The notes beneath the pieces were generated by a model. The model searched no databases and was not told the DNA's origin. It worked only from the letters and a program-made list of their open reading frames with translations. Position numbers and translations under genes: made by a program. Positions 23,525 through 30,562 of a stretch of 38,556 nucleotides of DNA are shown piece after piece. Every line of letters starts with the position of its first letter. Within the stretch, counting starts at the first letter, position 1. This stretch comes from Hyphomicrobiales bacterium (lineage in GTDB: Bacteria; Pseudomonadota; Alphaproteobacteria; Rhizobiales; Xanthobacteraceae), in assembly GCA_017305455.1 (NCBI GenBank), contig JAFKKO010000141.1, positions 1-38,556 on the forward strand, in the 5' to 3' direction.

Positions 23525-24296
23525 GGGCGGCCTCTTCGAGGTAATCTTCGTCCTCGGGGCGGCCCAGATAGGCTTCGCGCACCTGTTCGTTGTTGGAGAT
23601 ATCCTGCGGGCTGCCAGTGGCCAGAATGGCGCCTTGTGCCAGCACGGTGATGTCCTCGGCAAGGCCGAACACCACCTCCATGTCGTGTTCGATGATGATG
23701 ATATCCACCTTGCGCGCCAGTTCGCGAATCTTTGCCACGGCGCGCTCGGTCTCGGCCGGACTCATGCCGCAGATCGGCTCGTCGAGCAGCAACAGGCGCG
23801 GCTCGGAGATCAGCGCCATGCCGATTTCGAGCATCGCCACGTCACCATAGGACAGCGTTCCGGCAATCCGCTTGGCGAGCGCAGTCATGCCGATCTCTTC
23901 GAGAATCTGATCGACCCGCTCGCTGGTTTCTTTATCGTTGATCGCCGAGCGGAACGGATGCAGGAAGCGCTGCGCCGACTGCCGCGTGACCCAGAGGTTC
24001 TCCATCACGCTGAGCTGGTTGAAGACGCTCTTGATCTGCATGGTCCGCTTGATGCCGAGTCGGCTGATTTCATGCGGGCGCAGGCCGGTGATATCGCGCT
24101 CGCGGAAGTACACCCGGCCGCTGTCGGCCTTGAGCAGGCCGGAGATCAGATTGAACAGCGTGGTCTTGCCAGCCCCGTTCGGACCGATGATCGCCTGCAG
24201 GCGGCCGCTCGGCAGGCTGAGGGTGAGATTGTCGGTCGCCGTCAGACCGCCGAAGGTCTTGGTCAGCTTCTCGGTGCGCAGGATCGGCTCGCTCAT
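23517..24296 (-). CDS. livG: Liv-type ABC transporter ATP-binding protein LivG
   Basis: A 259-residue ABC ATPase of LivG type. Walker A is GPNGAGKTT, the signature is the LivG-style LSYGDVAMLEIGMAL, Walker B is LLLLDEPICGM and the switch His lies in IIIEHDMEVVFGLAE. The longer middle insertion (ERDITGLRPHEISRLGIKRT) distinguishes LivG from LivF. The ATG at 24296 overlaps the livM stop by 4 bases. Confidence 0.92.
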   Translation of the reverse strand: MSEPILRTEKLTKTFGGLTATDNLTLSLPSGRLQAIIGPNGAGKTTLFNLISGLLKADSGRVYFRERDITGLRPHEISRLGIKRTMQIKSVFNQLSVMENLWVTRQSAQRFLHPFRSAINDKETSERVDQILEEIGMTALAKRIAGTLSYGDVAMLEIGMALISEPRLLLLDEPICGMSPAETERAVAKIRELARKVDIIIIEHDMEVVFGLAEDITVLAQGAILATGSPQDISNNEQVREAYLGRPEDEDYLEEAAHA

Positions 24297-25342
24297 GATT
24301 CCACCCGCAGCTTGGCAGGGGCGGCCTGATCGGCCGGGCGCGTCAGCAAACGGTCGATCGCGTCGCGCCACAATCCAACCAGCCCTTTCGGCGCGAGGAT
24401 CACGACCAGGATCGCCATCACGCCGACGATCAGCGAATGATGTTCCCAATGGGTCGAGACCACTTCGCGAATGATGATGAACAGCGTGGTGCCGACGATC
24501 GGGCCGAACAGCGTTCCGGCCCCGCCGACAATGCTCCACACGAGGCCCTCGCCCGAGACGTGATAGAACATGTAGGTCGCCGAGGCGTAGCGGCCGAAAT
24601 AGGCGAACAGCGCGCCGGCGACACCGGCGAGAAATCCGGCCATCACGAAGGCGGTGAGACGGATCAGATAGACGTTGAGGCCGATCAGCGAGGCCCGCAC
24701 GTCATTGTCACGCACCGCCATGAACGCCTTGCCGAGCGGACTGCCGATCACGCGGTGCATCAGATAGAAACACAGCGCGACGGTCGCGAGGATGAAGAAG
24801 TACTGGAAGTTCGGATCGGCGAAACTCCACTGCGTGCCGCCAAACGTGAAGGTCGGCGGCAGCGAGAAGTTGATGCCGTCGTCGCCACCGGTCAGCCATT
24901 TCATGCTGACCGCGAGGAAGTAGAAGATCAGCGAGAACACCACGGTGATGATCGCGAAATAGTGCCAGGTCAGGCGCACCGCGAAGATGCCGGCGACCAG
25001 CGCCATCGCCATCGACGCGACGATGCCAAGGCCGAACGCCGGCCAGAACGACAGGCCGAGCTGGTCGATGCCGATGCCGACGCCGTACATGCCGAAACCG
25101 AAGAACAGCGCCTGCCCGAACGACAACAATCCGACATAGCCGAACAGCAGATTGGTGCTGGCGGCGAACAGCGACCAGATCAAGATCTCCGCGATCACGC
25201 TGACCCAGAAGGTGTTGATCAGCGCCGGAATGGTCCATGGCACGGTGAGCAGAAACAGCGCGAACACGATCATCAGCACGCGCTCGATCCGGGCGCGGCG
25301 GACCTCCGGTGACGACATCCCCTGATTGACCGGCGCGCTCAC
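24293..25342 (-). CDS. livM: Liv-type ABC transporter permease LivM
   Basis: A 349-residue inner-membrane permease with eight to ten hydrophobic segments. Family stretches are IWSLFAASTNLLFGYVGLLS, FGQALFFGFGMYGVG, FMAVRDNDVRASLIGLNVY and EGLVWSIVGGAGTLFGPIVG. It pairs with LivH to form the pore. I take the GTG at 25342 as start: an AAGGGA lies about 9 bases before it and it overlaps the livH stop by GTGA, like the other junctions here. An ATG at 25318 is the alternative and would shorten it by 8 residues. Confidence 0.88.
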   Translation of the reverse strand: MSAPVNQGMSSPEVRRARIERVLMIVFALFLLTVPWTIPALINTFWVSVIAEILIWSLFAASTNLLFGYVGLLSFGQALFFGFGMYGVGIGIDQLGLSFWPAFGLGIVASMAMALVAGIFAVRLTWHYFAIITVVFSLIFYFLAVSMKWLTGGDDGINFSLPPTFTFGGTQWSFADPNFQYFFILATVALCFYLMHRVIGSPLGKAFMAVRDNDVRASLIGLNVYLIRLTAFVMAGFLAGVAGALFAYFGRYASATYMFYHVSGEGLVWSIVGGAGTLFGPIVGTTLFIIIREVVSTHWEHHSLIVGVMAILVVILAPKGLVGLWRDAIDRLLTRPADQAAPAKLRVES

Positions 25343-26199
25343 TTGGCAAATCCCTTGAACAGGCCCTGCGGCCGCAGCAACAGAACCGCGCTCATCAGCA
25401 CCAGCGAGGAAATACGCGCGATGGTCGGGTTGGCGACGCTCTGGATCATGCCTTCCATCAGCGCGAGCAGGATGGCTGCCGCCGCGGTGCCGGGCAGATT
25501 GCCAAGACCGCCGATAATCACCGCGATGAAGCACACCGGCAGCAAATCGACGCCGCCCCTGAAATCGACGGTCGTGATCGGCGCCGCCACCACGCCGCCG
25601 AAGCCGGCCAGCGCGAAGCCCACCGCGAAGGTCAGGATGTAGATGGCCTTCGCCGGAATCCCCATCGCGGTCGCGGTCTCGCGGTCATGCCGTACCGCGC
25701 GCATCCAGGTCCCCAGTTTGGTGTAGTTCAGGAACAGGAAGAACGCGATCAGCGCGGCCAGCGAGAACGCCGCGGCATAGACGCGATAGATGTCGTACTG
25801 GATGCCGAACAGCGGCATGGTCCCCTGCACCGGCGGCAACATGCGATGCGGGGTCGCGCCGAACGTCATGCGCACGACCTCCTGCAGGATCAGCGACACA
25901 CCGAAGGTCGCCACGATCGACAGGGCCGCGGCGCCGCGGATCGGCTGGATCACGACACGCTGGATCAGCGCGCCGAGAATGAAGCAGATCAGCGGGACGA
26001 TCAGAAAGCCGATCCAGAAATTGCCCGTCGCCTCCAGCACGAACCATGCAAGCACGGTGCCGACCATGAAGAAGTCGCCATGGGCGATATTGATGATGTC
26101 AAGAAGACCAAAAATAATCGACAGGCCGAGCGCGATCAGCGCGATAATCAGGCCCCAGATCAATCCGTTCAATGCCAGCAACAGCAGGGTATCGATCAT
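25339..26199 (-). CDS. livH: Liv-type ABC transporter permease LivH
   Basis: A 286-residue permease with about eight membrane segments. Typical stretches are LGLSIIFGLLDIINIAHGDF near the N-terminus, VATFGVSLILQEVVRMTFG, MRAVRHDRETATAMGI and FIAVIIGGLGNLPGT. It is the first gene of the five-gene importer operon. The ATG at 26199 gives the family N-terminus; an ATG at 26211 would add MCPL. Neither has a strong ribosome site. Confidence 0.9.
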   Translation of the reverse strand: MIDTLLLLALNGLIWGLIIALIALGLSIIFGLLDIINIAHGDFFMVGTVLAWFVLEATGNFWIGFLIVPLICFILGALIQRVVIQPIRGAAALSIVATFGVSLILQEVVRMTFGATPHRMLPPVQGTMPLFGIQYDIYRVYAAAFSLAALIAFFLFLNYTKLGTWMRAVRHDRETATAMGIPAKAIYILTFAVGFALAGFGGVVAAPITTVDFRGGVDLLPVCFIAVIIGGLGNLPGTAAAAILLALMEGMIQSVANPTIARISSLVLMSAVLLLRPQGLFKGFAK

Positions 26200-26288
26200 G
26201 AGCGGACACAATCAATCGACTGAAGAACGGCAACGCTTGCCTGTGCCGCCACACCGGCACCGCAACGAGAGAACCCCCTCAAATTTCA

Positions 26289-26300
26289 CCCCCCCCCCCC
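26289..26300. repeat. Homopolymer tract of 12 C (12 G on the transcribed-gene strand)
   Basis: Twelve consecutive C, about 90 bases upstream of the livH start. Tracts this long are prone to slipped-strand length change and are rare by chance, even at high GC. It could tune the liv promoter or leader, or its length could be a sequencing error. Confidence 0.8.
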
Positions 26301-26310
26301 TCGCATCCCA

Positions 26311-26329
26311 CACCGCATCACTTGCGGTG
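26311..26329. promoter_or_regulatory. Inverted repeat upstream of livH, possible LysR operator
   Basis: CACCGCA and TGCGGTG are perfect inverted arms around TCACT, about 112 bases before the livH start and next to the C run. Size and position fit a regulator binding site; the neighbouring LysR protein is the natural candidate. It could also form a weak RNA hairpin. Confidence 0.45.
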
Positions 26330-26697
26330 ATCTGATATGCAGTTTGACATGGGTGTTAGGCCACCATGGGTTCGCCGCTCTCGCAATCAACTTTTTTGCA
26401 CTAGCCCGTGCGCGATTGTCGGGGTGTCTGCGCACCGTGCGAAGCGCCCGGCCGGACCCGCCTGTCGATCAAGGAATCCAACATCTGGCGCGCATCAGGT
26501 CATCTCCTCGCGCGCCGCCTGCGGCAATCGGCGTCATGCCGTTCGCACAGCGTGAAAATCAAGCATTTTGGTCAGGACATGCTCAACTGTCAGCGCGTGT
26601 CGCGGCGATCAGCGAGGTCCATGCGCGATTTGTGTGCAATGCAACAGCGCCGCTTCAAAGCTCAGGCGCCGAGACCGGGCGCACTCCCGGACGGTGC

Positions 26698-27606
26698 TTA
26701 GAGCGCCTGCATGCCGGGATCGCTCCTGAACAGATTTTTCAGAAACTGTCGCACCGCAAGAATGCGCGGCGAAAATTGCAGGTCGTTATGCACGTTGAGC
26801 CAGACCTCGCGGGTGGCCGTCACGCTGTCGGGCAGAACAGGAATGAGATCGGGATGCCGGGAGACGGAGAAGGTCGGCAGGAAAACAATGCCAAGTCCGC
26901 CCGCCGCAGCGCCCATCTGCGCGATCATGCTGTTGGAATGGAAAACCACCGTCGGCGCCTCCACCACTTCGGTGAGCCAACGCACCGCATCCACCAGAAT
27001 CAGGTCCTCGATGTAGGACACGAACACATGGTTCTGCAGATCTGACAGGCTTGTCGGCGTACCATGTTTGTCGAGATAGGCGCGTGAGGCGTAAAGCGAC
27101 AAACGGAAACTTCCAATCTTCTCCGAAATGAGGCCCTGTCCCACCGGCTTGAAAAAGCCCAGAAAGAGGTCTGCCTCGCGCCGATTGACATGAATGGTCT
27201 GCGGCGAGGTCACGAGTTCCAGGGTCACGCCGGGCGCGGTTTTCTTCAAGTCGATGCAGCGCTCGGCGATATAGAGCGAGGCGATTCCCTCCATGGTCGC
27301 AAGCCGGACATGGCCGGAGACCAGCGCCTTGTCGGCATTGAACTCCTCGTGAAAGGAGACGACGGCGCTTTCCATCTTCTCGGCATGGCGCAGCAGCAGT
27401 TCGCCGATATCGTTGAGCTTGAGGCCGGAACGCTGGCGCGTCAGCAGCGCCGAACCAATTGATGCCTCGAGTTGTGCAATGCGACGGCTGACCGTCGAAT
27501 GGTCGATCTGCAGTCGCCGCGCGGCCTGCGACAGGCTGCCGGTTCTCGCCGCATACAGAAACACGCGAAGATCGTCCCAGTCGATGGATTCGAAACTGAT
27601 CGGCAT
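26698..27606 (-). CDS. LysR family transcriptional regulator (second paralogue)
   Basis: A 302-residue LysR regulator. The helix-turn-helix region is DWDDLRVFLYAARTGSLSQA, then AARRLQIDHSTVSRRIAQLE. The effector domain has DLFLGFFKPVGQGLISEKIG and FHSNSMIAQMGAAAGGLGIV, matching the LysR protein at 20519-21472 block for block. It is divergent from the nitrilase gene, with 139 bases between them, and upstream of the liv operon on its own strand, so it probably controls one or both. Start at 27606 follows the family start; longer in-frame versions are non-conserved. Confidence 0.92.
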   Translation of the reverse strand: MPISFESIDWDDLRVFLYAARTGSLSQAARRLQIDHSTVSRRIAQLEASIGSALLTRQRSGLKLNDIGELLLRHAEKMESAVVSFHEEFNADKALVSGHVRLATMEGIASLYIAERCIDLKKTAPGVTLELVTSPQTIHVNRREADLFLGFFKPVGQGLISEKIGSFRLSLYASRAYLDKHGTPTSLSDLQNHVFVSYIEDLILVDAVRWLTEVVEAPTVVFHSNSMIAQMGAAAGGLGIVFLPTFSVSRHPDLIPVLPDSVTATREVWLNVHNDLQFSPRILAVRQFLKNLFRSDPGMQAL

Positions 27607-27643
27607 TCCCGGCGGACTCCCGTAAGGCGGCGCAGGTCGTGAA

Positions 27644-27674
27644 TGCAAGGCAGCTTGCAAGATTGTGCATGCAC
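27644..27674. promoter_or_regulatory. Paired palindromes between the LysR and nitrilase genes
   Basis: TGCAAG-GCAG-CTTGCA (27644-27659) is a perfect inverted repeat and GTGCATGCAC (27665-27674) is a perfect 10-base palindrome, five bases apart. They lie in the divergent promoter region, 72-102 bases before the nitrilase start. Two sites half a helical turn to two turns apart fit LysR recognition and activation sites. Assignment to this LysR protein is inference. Confidence 0.55.
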
Positions 27675-27745
27675 CTGGCGGCAATGACCATGCTACGCAT
27701 TGGCTTACATCAATGAAGAACCGGTCCGTCAAGGAGTCCCGTCAG

Positions 27746-28780
27746 ATGTCGTCGCCCGTCAAAGTCGCCGCCGTCCATGCCGCCCCGGTGTTTCTCGACC
27801 GCGCCGCGACCACGGCCAAGGCCATTTCGCTGGTCCGCGAGGCCGCGCGCGCCGGCGCGCAACTGATCGCATTTCCGGAGACCTATATTCCCGCCTTCCC
27901 GGTATGGTCGGGCCTGTGGGTGCCGATCGAAAACCACGATCTGTTCGCGTTGATGGCCGACCAGTCGGTCTCGCCGAAGGGACCGGAAATCGCCGCGCTG
28001 CGGCGCGAGGCCAAGGCGCTCGGCATCTGCATTTCGATCGGCATCAGCGAAAGCTCGCCGGCCAGCGTCGGCGCATTGTGGAATTCAAACATCATTATCG
28101 GCCACGACGGCGCCATTCTCAATCATCACCGCAAGCTCATGCCCACCTTCTATGAGAAGCTTACCTGGGCGGCAGGCGACGGCGCGGGCCTGAAGGTGGT
28201 CGAGACGCCGGTCGGCCGGGTCGGCCAACTCATTTGCGGCGAAAACACCAATCCGCTGGCGCGCTATTCGCTGATGGCGCAGGCCGAGCAGATTCATATC
28301 TCGAGCTGGCCGGCGCTGTGGCCGACGCGCCGTCCCGGCAACGGCGACAATTTCAACAATGTCGCCGCCAACCGCATCCGCTCCAGCGCCCATTCCTTCG
28401 AGGCGAAGGCGTTCGGCATGAACACGGCTGGCTATATGGACGCGGCGATGCGCCAGTTCCTGGTCGATCGCGACTCCAAGGTCGCGGACATCATCGACCG
28501 CGTGCCGCGGGCGGCAAGCTTCTTTGTCGATCCGACCGGCGAGACCACGGGCGATTTCCTGCAGGACGACGAGGGCATCGCCTACGCCGAATTCGACCTC
28601 GCCCGCTGCGTCGAGCCAAAGCAATTCCACGACGTCACCGGCTACTATAACCGCTTCGACGTGTTCTCTCTCACCGTCAATCGCCGGCGACTGCATCCGG
28701 TGTCGTTCATCGACGACGAGATCGCGCCGCCGCAGGGCAGCGAGGCGCTGCCTGACGACGAGCCCGGCCTGCGCCACTAG
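27746..28780 (+). CDS. Nitrilase / carbon-nitrogen hydrolase
   Basis: A 344-residue branch-1-type nitrilase, which turns an organic nitrile into the acid and ammonia. The catalytic triad is visible as Glu45 (AFPETYIPAFP), Lys130 (HHRKLMPTFYEK) and Cys164 (LICGENTNPLARYS), with the second conserved Glu137 in YEKLTW. Most nitrilases have Cys-Trp-Glu; here it is Cys-Gly-Glu, seen in a bacterial subgroup of uncertain substrate. The C-terminal part (FDVFSLTVNRRRLHPVSF) completes the fold. A perfect AAGGAG stands 9 bases before the ATG at 27746, so longer starts are rejected. It is divergent from a LysR gene and close to the liv operon, which suggests import and hydrolysis of one compound. An amidase activity is the alternative. 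Confidence 0.9.
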   Translation: MSSPVKVAAVHAAPVFLDRAATTAKAISLVREAARAGAQLIAFPETYIPAFPVWSGLWVPIENHDLFALMADQSVSPKGPEIAALRREAKALGICISIGISESSPASVGALWNSNIIIGHDGAILNHHRKLMPTFYEKLTWAAGDGAGLKVVETPVGRVGQLICGENTNPLARYSLMAQAEQIHISSWPALWPTRRPGNGDNFNNVAANRIRSSAHSFEAKAFGMNTAGYMDAAMRQFLVDRDSKVADIIDRVPRAASFFVDPTGETTGDFLQDDEGIAYAEFDLARCVEPKQFHDVTGYYNRFDVFSLTVNRRRLHPVSFIDDEIAPPQGSEALPDDEPGLRH

Positions 28781-28880
28781 AGTCTTTTCCGCTTTGATGG
28801 AATCAAAGTGGGACTCCAGCTTATTGTTTTGACGCGTTTTCGTTGCGCGAACCGGTTTCCACTTCGCTTGAAAACGCTCC
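28780..28880. repeat. Intergenic repeat element of Bradyrhizobium type
   Basis: The block has two nested inverted repeats, GAGTC...GACTC with inner CTTTGAT/ATCAAAG (28780-28816), then GCGTTTT...AAAACGC around CGCGAACCGGTTTCCACTTC (28833-28877). Closely similar blocks are common between genes in Bradyrhizobium-group genomes (recalled, not searched). The first hairpin may double as the nitrilase terminator. Confidence 0.75.
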
Positions 28881-28904
28881 AAGACTTGCGGCAATCGTAG
28901 AAAC

Positions 28905-28930
28905 AAGGGGCGCCCTCACAGGCGCCCCTT
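28905..28930 (-). terminator. Terminator of the minus-strand PepSY gene
   Basis: AAGGGGCGCC and GGCGCCCCTT form a perfect 10-bp stem with a 6-base loop. On the minus strand TTGTTTC follows. It lies 56 bases after the PepSY stop codon. Confidence 0.75.
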
Positions 28931-28932
28931 GG

Positions 28933-28971
28933 CGTTTTGAACGAACCATCGACGTTTTGAACGGACCATCG
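28933..28971. repeat. Two-copy tandem repeat, 20-base period
   Basis: CGTTTTGAACGAACCATCG (28933-28951) is followed by CGTTTTGAACGGACCATCG (28953-28971), identical except for one base. It lies between a terminator hairpin and the end of the PepSY gene. No function is evident. Confidence 0.85.
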
Positions 28972-28986
28972 CGGGCCGGATCCAGA

Positions 28987-29256
28987 CTAGTGCCCGCGCA
29001 CCGGCTCGCCCGAGGCCGGATCGAACAGCATCTTCACCTTCGCGCCGTTGCGATCGAACGCCTTCACCTCCCAGCAGCCGTCATCGGCTTTGGTGCTGCG
29101 AATCCGGTAGCCCATGGCCTCCATCTTGCCGATCACCGTCTCGACGCCGATCCATTTGTCGCGCGGAAGGTAGTTGCACTTCAGCCGATCCGCCGAGGCC
29201 GGCGCGATGCCGGCAGCGGAAACCGTGAGGAGCAAAGCAACAGCTAGAACACGCAT
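28987..29256 (-). CDS. Exported PepSY-domain protein
   Basis: An 89-residue small exported protein. Residues 1-22 (MRVLAVALLLTVSAAGIAPA) are a signal peptide, so the mature part is periplasmic. The rest is one PepSY-type unit: WIGVETVIGKMEAMGYRI, CWEVKAFDRNGAKVKMLFDP. The fold is thought to inhibit peptidases or sense signals; the role here is unknown. The ATG at 29256 has AAAGGA just upstream; an ATG at 29277 would add a charged leader. It faces away from the second PepSY gene and the two-component system, with a shared upstream region. Confidence 0.82.
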   Translation of the reverse strand: MRVLAVALLLTVSAAGIAPASADRLKCNYLPRDKWIGVETVIGKMEAMGYRIRSTKADDGCWEVKAFDRNGAKVKMLFDPASGEPVRGH

Positions 29257-29312
29257 CTGTTTTTCCTTTCTTGACATGGCTGCATCACCCTAGTCCGCCT
29301 CTCCCACCGCAA

Positions 29313-29375
29313 GCTGACGCCCGGCGTCAGCGTGATGTCAGGTCGGGTGCGCTATCTTTCGGGCCAATCCTGACA
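29313..29375. promoter_or_regulatory. Inverted repeats in the divergent region of the PepSY/two-component locus
   Basis: GCTGACGC-CCG-GCGTCAGC (29313-29331) is a perfect 8-bp inverted repeat, and TGTCAGG (29336-29342) pairs with CCTGACA (29369-29375). All four arms share a TGAC/GTCA core. They lie upstream of both divergent PepSY units, so they may be binding sites of the response regulator, but that is a guess. Confidence 0.4.
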
Positions 29376-29389
29376 AAGACGGTGCAACC

Positions 29390-29515
29390 ATGGCCATCCT
29401 GATGCTGCTCAGCCTGCCCTTCGCGGCCGTAACCGGTGAGTTTCCCGTATTCATCGCTCTGATGATCGCGGTATGCTTGGTCCTTGCTTTTGATCAGAAC
29501 CCGATCCGCAGATAG
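29390..29515 (+). CDS. Possible 41-residue membrane peptide
   Basis: An ATG at 29390 opens a 41-codon frame ending TAG at 29515. The product is almost all hydrophobic: MAILMLLSLPFAAVTGE, then FPVFIALMIAVCLVLAFDQ, ending NPIRR. That is two short membrane segments or one hairpin, with a positive tail. GGTG lies upstream, a weak ribosome site. Small hydrophobic peptides often sit beside two-component sensors, but I recognise no family and this could be a chance frame. Confidence 0.35.
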   Translation: MAILMLLSLPFAAVTGEFPVFIALMIAVCLVLAFDQNPIRR

Positions 29516-29561
29516 GCCCGCGGACGAAAACAATCATCATGACTGACAAGGTGTTCTTGCG

Positions 29562-29897
29562 TTGAGAAAGTCGAGATCCATACCGGCCATCGCCATGACG
29601 GTCCTGCTGCTGCTAGCAACGCAGTGGTCAGGCGCGGTCGCGGGCGATGACGACAAACGCTGCAAGCGCGATCAGGATTGCGCGCTCGGCGCGGTCGAGC
29701 GTGGCGAAATCCGTTCCTTCGCCGAGGTTCTCGAATCCATCCGCCAGCAGGTCAAAGGACAGGTCCTCAAGGTCGAGCTCGAACGTGACGACGGGCTCTG
29801 GGTATACAAGATCAAGCTTTTGGCCGATGATGGTCGGCGCAAGAAGATCGAGGTGAATGCCACGTCCTTGTCGATCCTGAAGCTGAAAGACGACTGA
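29562..29897 (+). CDS. Exported PepSY-domain protein in the two-component operon
   Basis: A 111-residue exported protein. A basic start (MRKSRSIPAIAM) and hydrophobic TVLLLLATQWSGAVAG make a signal peptide cut near residue 27. The mature part is a PepSY unit: RGEIRSFAEVLESIRQQVKG, VLKVELERDDGLWVYKIKLL, KIEVNATSLSIL. I use TTG at 29562; the ATG at 29595 would remove the basic part of the signal. It ends 2 bases before the response regulator start, so the three genes form one operon. The product may be a periplasmic partner or sensor for the kinase. Confidence 0.82.
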   Translation: MRKSRSIPAIAMTVLLLLATQWSGAVAGDDDKRCKRDQDCALGAVERGEIRSFAEVLESIRQQVKGQVLKVELERDDGLWVYKIKLLADDGRRKKIEVNATSLSILKLKDD

Positions 29898-29899
29898 TC

Positions 29900-30562
29900 A
29901 TGCGCGTGCTTGTCGTGGAAGATGAGCGCCGTATCGCTGCCGACATCCGCGTTGCACTCGAGCGCGCCGGATGGGTCGTCGATCTTGCCGCGGACGGCGA
30001 GAACGCCTGGTTCCAGGCCGACACCCAGGACTATGATGCGATCATTCTCGATCTCGGCCTGCCCAGACTGGACGGCCTGACGGTTCTCAAGCGGCTGCGC
30101 GCGGCTGGCGTCGCGACGCCGGTTCTGATCCTGACTGCCCGTGATAGCTGGCGCGAAAAGGTCGAAGGCATTGACGCCGGCGCCGACGATTATCTCGCAA
30201 AGCCCTTCCAGATGGAGGAATTGCTGGCGCGGCTGCGGGCGATCACGCGGCGTGCCGCCGGCGTCGCGGATTCGATCCTCAAGGCGGGGCCGGTCGAACT
30301 CGATACTCGGTCCCGCACCGTGACGGTCGGCGCCGACGCCGTTTCACTCTCGGCGCTGGAATATCGCCTCCTCGCGCAACTGATGATGCATCGCGGGCGC
30401 GTGCTCTCGCAGAGCGAATTGATCGAACATGTCTATTCCAGCGACGAATCCGAGACCAACGCGCTCGAGGCGCTGATCACGCGGGTCCGGCGCAAGATCG
30501 GCAGCAATATCATCGAAACCCGCCGCGGCCACGGCTACTGCATCGCCGCTGATCCCAAATGA
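29900..30562 (+). CDS. OmpR/PhoB family response regulator
   Basis: A 220-residue response regulator. The receiver domain has the acidic pair Glu7-Asp8, the phosphorylated Asp51 in AIILDLGLP, Thr in ILTAR and Lys in YLAKPF. The C-terminal winged helix has LSALEYRLLAQLMMHRGRVL and ALITRVRRKIG with the closing RGHGYCI. It would bind direct-repeat sites when phosphorylated by the kinase that follows. The arrangement with PepSY genes resembles the PhoP/FeuP-type systems of alphaproteobacteria; the signal is unknown. Confidence 0.93.
   Translation: MRVLVVEDERRIAADIRVALERAGWVVDLAADGENAWFQADTQDYDAIILDLGLPRLDGLTVLKRLRAAGVATPVLILTARDSWREKVEGIDAGADDYLAKPFQMEELLARLRAITRRAAGVADSILKAGPVELDTRSRTVTVGADAVSLSALEYRLLAQLMMHRGRVLSQSELIEHVYSSDESETNALEALITRVRRKIGSNIIETRRGHGYCIAADPK

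Larger units (their letters stand above)
26200..26697. other. Gene-free stretch upstream of the liv operon
   Basis: This 498-base stretch separates livH from the second LysR gene, both on the minus strand. It should hold the liv promoter and the LysR terminator. It contains a 12-base C run (26289-26300) and an inverted repeat (26311-26329), given separately. Its open frames are short, Arg/Ser-rich and lack any family feature. Confidence 0.5.
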
